NCBI GenBank assembly: GCA_034336665.1
Contig: CM067564.1
Span: 44,700,951-44,764,950, forward strand
DNA: 64,000 nt
Reading direction: 5' to 3'
Source: Luscinia megarhynchos
Taxonomy: Eukaryota; Chordata; Aves; Passeriformes; Turdidae
A model generated the notes under the pieces. The model did not search any database and was not told where the DNA came from. It was given only the letters and a program-made list of their open reading frames with translations. A program made the position numbers and the translations under genes. Positions 45,001-64,000 of this stretch are shown one piece after another. The stretch's first letter is position 1, and the number at the start of each line of letters is the position of its first letter.

Positions 45001-48000
45001 ACCTCAGCCACACAGCTGGGATTACACACAACCCACGCAGCCACCGCATCCTCCTCCTCAGTTTAGATATAAGCAAAGCACGTGGATAATCCCAAACTGC
45101 AGCCAGCTCTGTGACCTCTGCCAGGAATGCTGAAGGGATAGCTGCTGGCATCCCTGTGAGGCTCTCCTGTAGGACTCTCCAGCAGCAATAAGCAGGTCAT
45201 TAACTGGCTTCCACTCCAAAACCACGTTTGGATCCATTGCCTACAGACAAAAGCATCTGGAGTCAATTTATCCAAGCACTGAGCCATGGACTCTTATCCT
45301 GGTTCCAGTACAGTTAACCTACTTTCTCCACTCCAACTTTTCATTATATTAAAAGCTTTCAGTAAGAGAGGGATTTTGCCTATAAGCCACTACCACAACT
45401 TGAATAATCTCCAGTATAACCTTTTCCATGACAGGGTATGATCAGGTCTCCCATTCCCACAGGCATTTAGATACACTAACAAGCTTCTGACAGCACATTT
45501 ACATTTCAACAGTATTTACAGCTTATATATTACTAGCAATCTATAGTAAGAACAAGTCATATAGTTGTTCTTAAACTCTCCTCTCACAAAATAAGACCCA
45601 CCTCCAAATTAACACATGTAGTTATTAAAATAGGCCAAGCTCAGAGTTTCTATAATCTTCCCCCTAAATCAAAACACCAATAATTTTAATTTTTCAACTG
45701 GGCCCACCTCTGTTTCTGTAATAAGTACAGCTATAAAACAACACAAGCACTTCCAGAGACATACATGAACTGCTTTTACTGTCAGGACTTCACTTGACAA
45801 TAGCCAAACATTCCTCAACTCTGAGCCAACTAAAAAGCTAAAATTCAAAGCATACACGGGGACTCAAGGTTTCACAAGACATTTTTCCACTGTTAAAAAC
45901 AAAGGGACTGAATGGAAAAGTAGCTACTAATTTTTGCCATTTTCCCCACAAGTGGCACAGTATTACATCAGCAGAATTATTGTCTGTGCAGAGATGGAAG
46001 CTGTACACAAGTTATTCAAACTTAAAGTTCATTCAATAAGCTCTACAGAAGTATTTATTTCTCAATTCTAAAATGCAGGAGGCAGCAAGACAGCTGATAG
46101 TATTTGTGCTACAGGTACCTACCACCCTCCTGCATTTGACACAAGCAGCATTAATGCTCACCTTTCTCACAGTAAGAGCAGCAAATAAGTTTGAAGCATT
46201 CCTCAGGATGCTGCTCTGAATTCATCATTCACCAGGGCAGGTTGGCACAGCAGGGCCAGGTCAGCACAAAACTTTGGGACAGAGAAAACTCCCTTTGAAA
46301 AATCTGCACACATCAGGAAAATGGTTCAGCAAACAGCTGTTCCACAAAGCCCTATGGAAAACACTCTTCCAGAGTCATTACTTGGCTTTGGAAGGAGTTT
46401 CTTCTGGAAGAAGGGACAGCTCATGGAGTCCCTGGACACTTGTGGCTGCCAAATAAAGAAACACACAGATGGGCTGTGGCAATTCCTGGCCACCAGCCCC
46501 ACACCTCTGCCATCCTCCTGCAAATAGGTGGGTCTAGTTAATTTGCTTACAGACTCCTCAGTCTTTAAACTGCTATCATTAAATCACTCAATTTTCAGGC
46601 TGGGTTATTATACTCAATGACAAAAAAGTTTCAGCAATTTCATTTAACTTTGTCATTCCACAAAGGGAAGCTTTTCGACACTCTTTAGAAAAATTTCCAC
46701 TTTTACTCCAGTTCCCACTGCACAAAGCAAGGCCTTAGAAAAGCTTTTCCAAGTGGCTGTTCCCAGACTGATTTTGTAAAGTAAGATTTTGCTAACTGAA
46801 GTTCTGGTAGGAAGCTCCAACCTGATCCCTGAGCCAGCGTGTACCTGTGTACACCCAGAGCCATCCCAGGCAAACAAAAACCCAATTCCAGAGGTTTATT
46901 TACACAACTGGGTACAACTACCTTAACTGCCCATGCAAGATGCCACCCAGGGAAAGGGCAAACTGAACTTTTCCAAGACAAAGTTCTCCTTCCTCATTAT
47001 GCTCAGCAAAAGGAAGAGATTAAAGAATAAACACATCTAAAATATCTTTAAAAAAGCCAGAAGATAACAACTACAATTAATTTCAATGAACATTTTGCAT
47101 CACCCTTCAGACCTTCCCAAGACCAATACTAACTAATGGGATCCTCAAAAGAAAAGAGGCAAAAAGGTGGCTAAAGTGGTTATAATCTCATTTAACAACA
47201 TGTAACAAAGTCCTTCTGCCACATGACAACATTTTGGGTCACACTGCAAGAGTAGAACATGCTTGGAGAAGTCATTTTGGGGGAACTCTTAACAACTTCT
47301 ACCTCGTGACTACTATGAGGGGTTGTGCAAGATAAACATTAACAAACTCACTTAATTCTATCTAATCCAAGTGACCAAAAAAATTAATTCTGAAGGGCTT
47401 TATTTCACTAAGAAAATGTATCACTTGACAGGAATAACATAAAGAATAATTTCTTGCTTTCCAAGGAGATGATTCACTAAAGGGTATTGTAAGGGTCAGA
47501 GTCAGTGAAGAACCGAACACAGGGATTTCAAAGGATATTTTTAAAAAAGCTAAAACAAGAGTGAAGTCTGGATGTCTGTATCAAGTTTACCCCACCCTGA
47601 CTTCCTCTAGCTTTTAAAGACATACCAGAACCTTGTAACTTTGGCTTTAAAGACCCAAAACATGATGAATGAGTCTCTCTCTGACAAGGAATGACGCTTT
47701 CCTTTGCATTACCTTATTTACAAGTTAACACAGAATTTACAGATAATAAGTGCAAAAGATTATGTGGTGTCAAGTTCATACACAAAGTCACCTTATAATC
47801 TGAAGTAAAGGCAAATAGAGTATGTTTGTCTTGTCTAAGCTAAAGAGCAGCCTCAGACACAGCCAACAAGCAATGATGGTGAGGTTCAAAGACTTCTCAC
47901 GCACAGCTCAGATATTTATAACCTCGCATGCACTGGGCTGTGAAATATTTTCAGGTGGCTGTTTTCAGATCCTGTGGGATTCTTTACTGTTTGTATTTCA

Positions 48001-50597
48001 GGCTTTCTGTAATGAGCACATCAGATGCTTTCCTGGAATATCACTAGTGTCTTTAAAGATCAGCATGCAATGAAATTCAAACTACCTGTGTCACTGCCTG
48101 ACAACAAGTGGCTGATTTTAAAAGGAAATTTATACTTCACTGCTCAGAATTTTTGGTTAGAATTTAAAGCAGGTAACGTAGCATACACTAATGCAAAGAG
48201 AACATTTGACTCCTAGACTTAAGGACAAAAAGAAGGAAAGACCCTTGGCAAAGCCACAGGAAGCCTTCCCTTTGGTTTAACCTCTCTGGCCACATGGTGC
48301 CTCTGCTGCTCAACAAATAGTGCAGAGCTGAGTGAAGTTTCTGCTGGTTAATCAGCAGCTGCAATCCATGAACTGCGCTGGTGCGAGCGGCATCGATCTG
48401 CTCGGGACAAAGGCAGGTCAATATTTGATCATCCTGAAGTGCTCTCGTTAGCTGGGACTGTCAGTCCTGCAGAAGCAACGTTCCCCTGGCTCAAACAAAC
48501 CATTGATTTGCACCAGGCTACAAAACACAGAGCCCAGGCTGCCGGGCTCCACACGCACCCCCGGCGCAGAGGACAACGAGTTTGGATCGAATTCCTGTCA
48601 CACAAATCAGACCTGACACGATGCACTGCTCACCAGAAACACCATCCACAGCTCTAGGTGTTCCTGAACTTCCCCTGCCTGCTCACCAGGGCTTTTCCAC
48701 CAAGGTGGATCTTTTGGGTTCTTTTAGCCAACAACAGCTTATGAAGAGCCTGGTTAATTAGAGAACTGTCACAAAGAGTATTTAATCATCTGACTGAAGC
48801 TGATGATACACAAGCAATATGATCAAGTGACAAAGAAGCACAGCAGCACTAAATTTAAGTACTAAAAGGTTGCAGAATTTTGGCTGGTAGCATTAAAATG
48901 CTCATTTTGATCTCAGTGGAAGCAACAGCTCAGTTGGAATACTCCCCCAGTATCTACATTTGTACTGTATAAACTCTACATTAGTTAGCAAAGCCTCAGC
49001 ACAGGTAGCACACCACAAAGCCCAGCAGTGATGTAAAACTTCCCATGTCAATGGGAAAAAAACCTGCCACATTCCAAAGAAATAATTTCATCAGATTTCA
49101 TTTCCCACACTGAGTGGATTCTTCTGCAGACATCTGATTTGCCATCCACTGAAGTGAACAGTGTCTGAACAGTCTCAAGTGACAGGTTAAAAACACTTCA
49201 TTTGTACAGTCCTCCCTGAAGACAAGCCTGGCCTCTGACACACTGTTCCTTTCTAAGTGATTAAACACTAGTATGAGGTTTTGAAATTTATTTCTAATGC
49301 ACCAGGACTACAAAAGTCACACAAAGAACATGATAAAGAGGCAATACAATCAAAGCAAGCAGACACTCAAGCTCTGAAAAAGACACTCAACTAACTCTTT
49401 ATTTCAAGAGTCCAAATCATCTTTGCACACACAGGACTTCCACCAAGTTCAACAGCAGCCACAGCAGGTGCAGCAACGATACCCAACTGGCATGAACACT
49501 GCTGGACAGAAAGTTTTGCAGTTTCATATAAATATTTACATCTGCCAGTGTGTACTGAATGCTCAGGACACCAAATGCAGAGTTTCTAACGCTGGGTATG
49601 CGTGTCCCTCATTCCACCTCACAGTGCAGCACCAAGCCCTTGCAGTGTTTATAAAGAAGGCTTTCAGCAAAAGGAAGAATACATTTTTTATACATATGAG
49701 TCAGCTCATTTTCAGAGATTTATGCTAAGGCAGCCTCCCTCACATTCAGATCTAGATCTAAAATGCATTGACAAGGGAGCTGCACTACAGGGGAAGGAGA
49801 CAAGCTGTTGGGAGCAACGCCCTGTACAAGTACACACGGACAAACACACGTAGAAGCACATGGAAATGAAGACAATCTGCTTCAGAAATCCTGCACCCAA
49901 CCTAGGGTCAGGTTGCAGGGGTGTGTGTGGTGGAAGACCCAGTTCTGCCAGGCTCACCAAGGACCCACAGGGTTTCTCAGTGGATGAGCACAGCAGCAGA
50001 GAGATCAATCCCTGAAAAGGGGCCCATGCGGGCGGCGAACGCACTCCCGTTTTCCAGCTGTATCTCCAGGGCTCCCTCTTGCCTGCCAGGTTTAAGTGGA
50101 AGGCTCCAGAGAACAGGAGATAGGGATGTAGGTAGTCAGTTTAGGTGGAGTCTCAGAAGCAATTAGACACGACTGTCAGCACATCTCTGGGAAGGGGAGA
50201 CAGACGGTTCGGAACACACGCTCGCCTTCCCACGACACACCGTGAGTACAAGGTTCAGGACACAAATCACATCTCAGCATGTGCCAGTGTCCTGCCACCA
50301 AGCTATGCAGCTGCTGAGGATGGAGTTGTAGGATAAAGCAATACATCATGACTAGCTACAAACGAGGAAAGAAAAGCCTCTTCCCCCTCTTCCTCAGGAA
50401 ATGCAAAATAAAACCTACCATCTTTAATCTCAGACAACTCACAAATCTCAAATTTTCCCCCATAGGCAAAAAGATCACTGCATGACTGGGTTTTATTTCT
50501 TTTTCTTTTTCCCCCACCTTTTCATCTTATATTTGCTAACTCAAAATCCAAAGTCAGAAAAAATATATATATTTAGTCAGAAGTACGTCAGTTACAT

Positions 50598-50603
50598 TTT
50601 ATT
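50598..50603 (-). terminator. MKLN1: Proximal MKLN1 poly(A) signal
   Basis: AATAAA on the minus strand, 174 nt after the stop codon. A second hexamer lies at 50492-50497. They would give a short 3'UTR form. Confidence 0.4.
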
Positions 50604-50776
50604 AACCTTCTCCAAGGGAAAAGCTCCAGGGATTCACCATACAAGTATAAAACCCCTTTCAAACACCTAGGGGTTACTATATAACTTCATCCCAGCAGTC
50701 AATCAATGCAGTAAAAAAATTAAAATACTGAAAATGGATGCTTTTCCCCTCTTCCATGTGTCCAGTGATTGCTCCA

Positions 50777-63491
<12,715 letters not shown>

Positions 63492-64000
63492 CTAAGAAAA
63501 TGAGAGGCAGATCAAAAAATTGATTGTTTGTGTCAATTCACTGAACAAAGACCATTTACTATGTCAGCAGCTTTGCAGAGGTTTATTCTGGTGGGAGAAA
63601 CTCTGCCATTTAGACTAGTTATTCCAACTTATTATTAGCCTCACTTTGCCCCCTTGCAGATGAAGAAAGTTCTCTTAAACCATTTACATTTTAAGATAAG
63701 AAAAGAGTTGTACTGTTGGAACATCTCTCTAGCAAATACTTGAGACATTTATAAATAAACATCCAAAATTCATGCAAACTCTTTCTTTAGGAAAAACCCA
63801 TGAAAATGATAAATCCTTAAGCACTGACAAAGTGAGTTGGAAGTCCTAAAGACATCCAAAGTAAAGTGACAGCAAGCCAGGCCAGCATAATGTAGACTTA
63901 CAGAGAGAGGCACATTTCCAGAAGAGTGGAAGTGTCACAAAAGGACTGTTTATTTCTTTGTTACATTTTTCTTCCCATCGTGGAGTAATTTCAGACTCTG
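63492..64000 (-). other. MKLN1: MKLN1 intron, continues past the right edge
   Basis: Unique intronic sequence upstream of the kelch exon. No further muskelin exon was recognised before the window ends. Confidence 0.8.

Larger units (their letters stand above)
41935..50776 (-). other. MKLN1: MKLN1 3'UTR (long form, inferred)
   Basis: After the MKLN1 stop, the minus strand runs about 8.8 kb with no coding exon, few repeats and scattered AATAAA hexamers (plus-strand TTTATT at 50598, 50492, 49398, 46895 and 41956). The last stretch before the 41956 signal looks like a conserved 3' end, with TGTACATA Pumilio-type motifs and a T/G-rich element just beyond the hexamer. Mammalian MKLN1 also has a multi-kilobase 3'UTR. 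Shorter forms ending near 50580 or 50470 are possible. Without RNA data the extent is inference. Confidence 0.55.

Overview
This is a stretch of bird nuclear DNA. The evidence is the many chicken-repeat-1 (CR1) LINE fragments on both strands, spliced vertebrate genes with GT-AG introns and long AT-rich 3'UTRs, and large tetra- and pentanucleotide microsatellites. A pair of solo-LTR-like elements suggests a songbird, but that is an inference. Two genes are recognisable, and they lie tail to tail. PODXL (podocalyxin; the chicken form is also known as thrombomucin/MEP21) runs on the + strand. The last four coding exons of MKLN1 (muskelin) run on the - strand. The same two genes neighbour each other, also convergently, on human chromosome 7q32, which supports both calls.

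Layout. Positions 1-22435 are best read as part of the large first intron of PODXL; the signal-peptide exon and promoter are not visible and should lie upstream of the window. The stretch holds CR1 fragments, microsatellites (an 8-bp TATATCTA array, a GGAT array, a ~700-bp pure pyrimidine tract) and one possible conserved non-coding block near 8.83-9.06 kb. Positions 22436-37755 hold seven PODXL exons plus one candidate in-frame cassette exon. The exons encode a Ser/Thr/Pro mucin domain, a Cys-containing stalk domain, a transmembrane helix and a cytoplasmic tail ending in the PDZ ligand DTHL. The introns contain two near-identical ~708-bp LTRs, a ~960-bp GGAT array, a CpG/GATA-rich block at 31.15-32.1 kb and a 14-bp minisatellite that starts about 25 bp after a splice donor. 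Positions 37756 to about 41090 are the PODXL 3'UTR. After a gap of about 0.85 kb comes the probable very long (~8.8 kb) MKLN1 3'UTR, read right to left from 50776 to about 41935. MKLN1 coding exons lie at 50777-50898, 52800-52854, 61053-61155 and 63352-63491, all on the - strand.

The two genes have no known joint pathway. PODXL makes an anti-adhesive, sialylated surface mucin that is linked to the cortical cytoskeleton through NHERF/ezrin. Muskelin is a kelch-repeat subunit of the CTLH ubiquitin-ligase complex. Points of most interest are two possible alternative PODXL products (a read-through of the mucin exon giving a short hydrophobic C-terminus, and a 19-residue cytoplasmic cassette exon), extra cysteines in the ectodomain, a coding minisatellite, and Pumilio-type motifs near the facing 3' ends. 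No prokaryotic-type system, CRISPR array, or tRNA or rRNA gene was seen.
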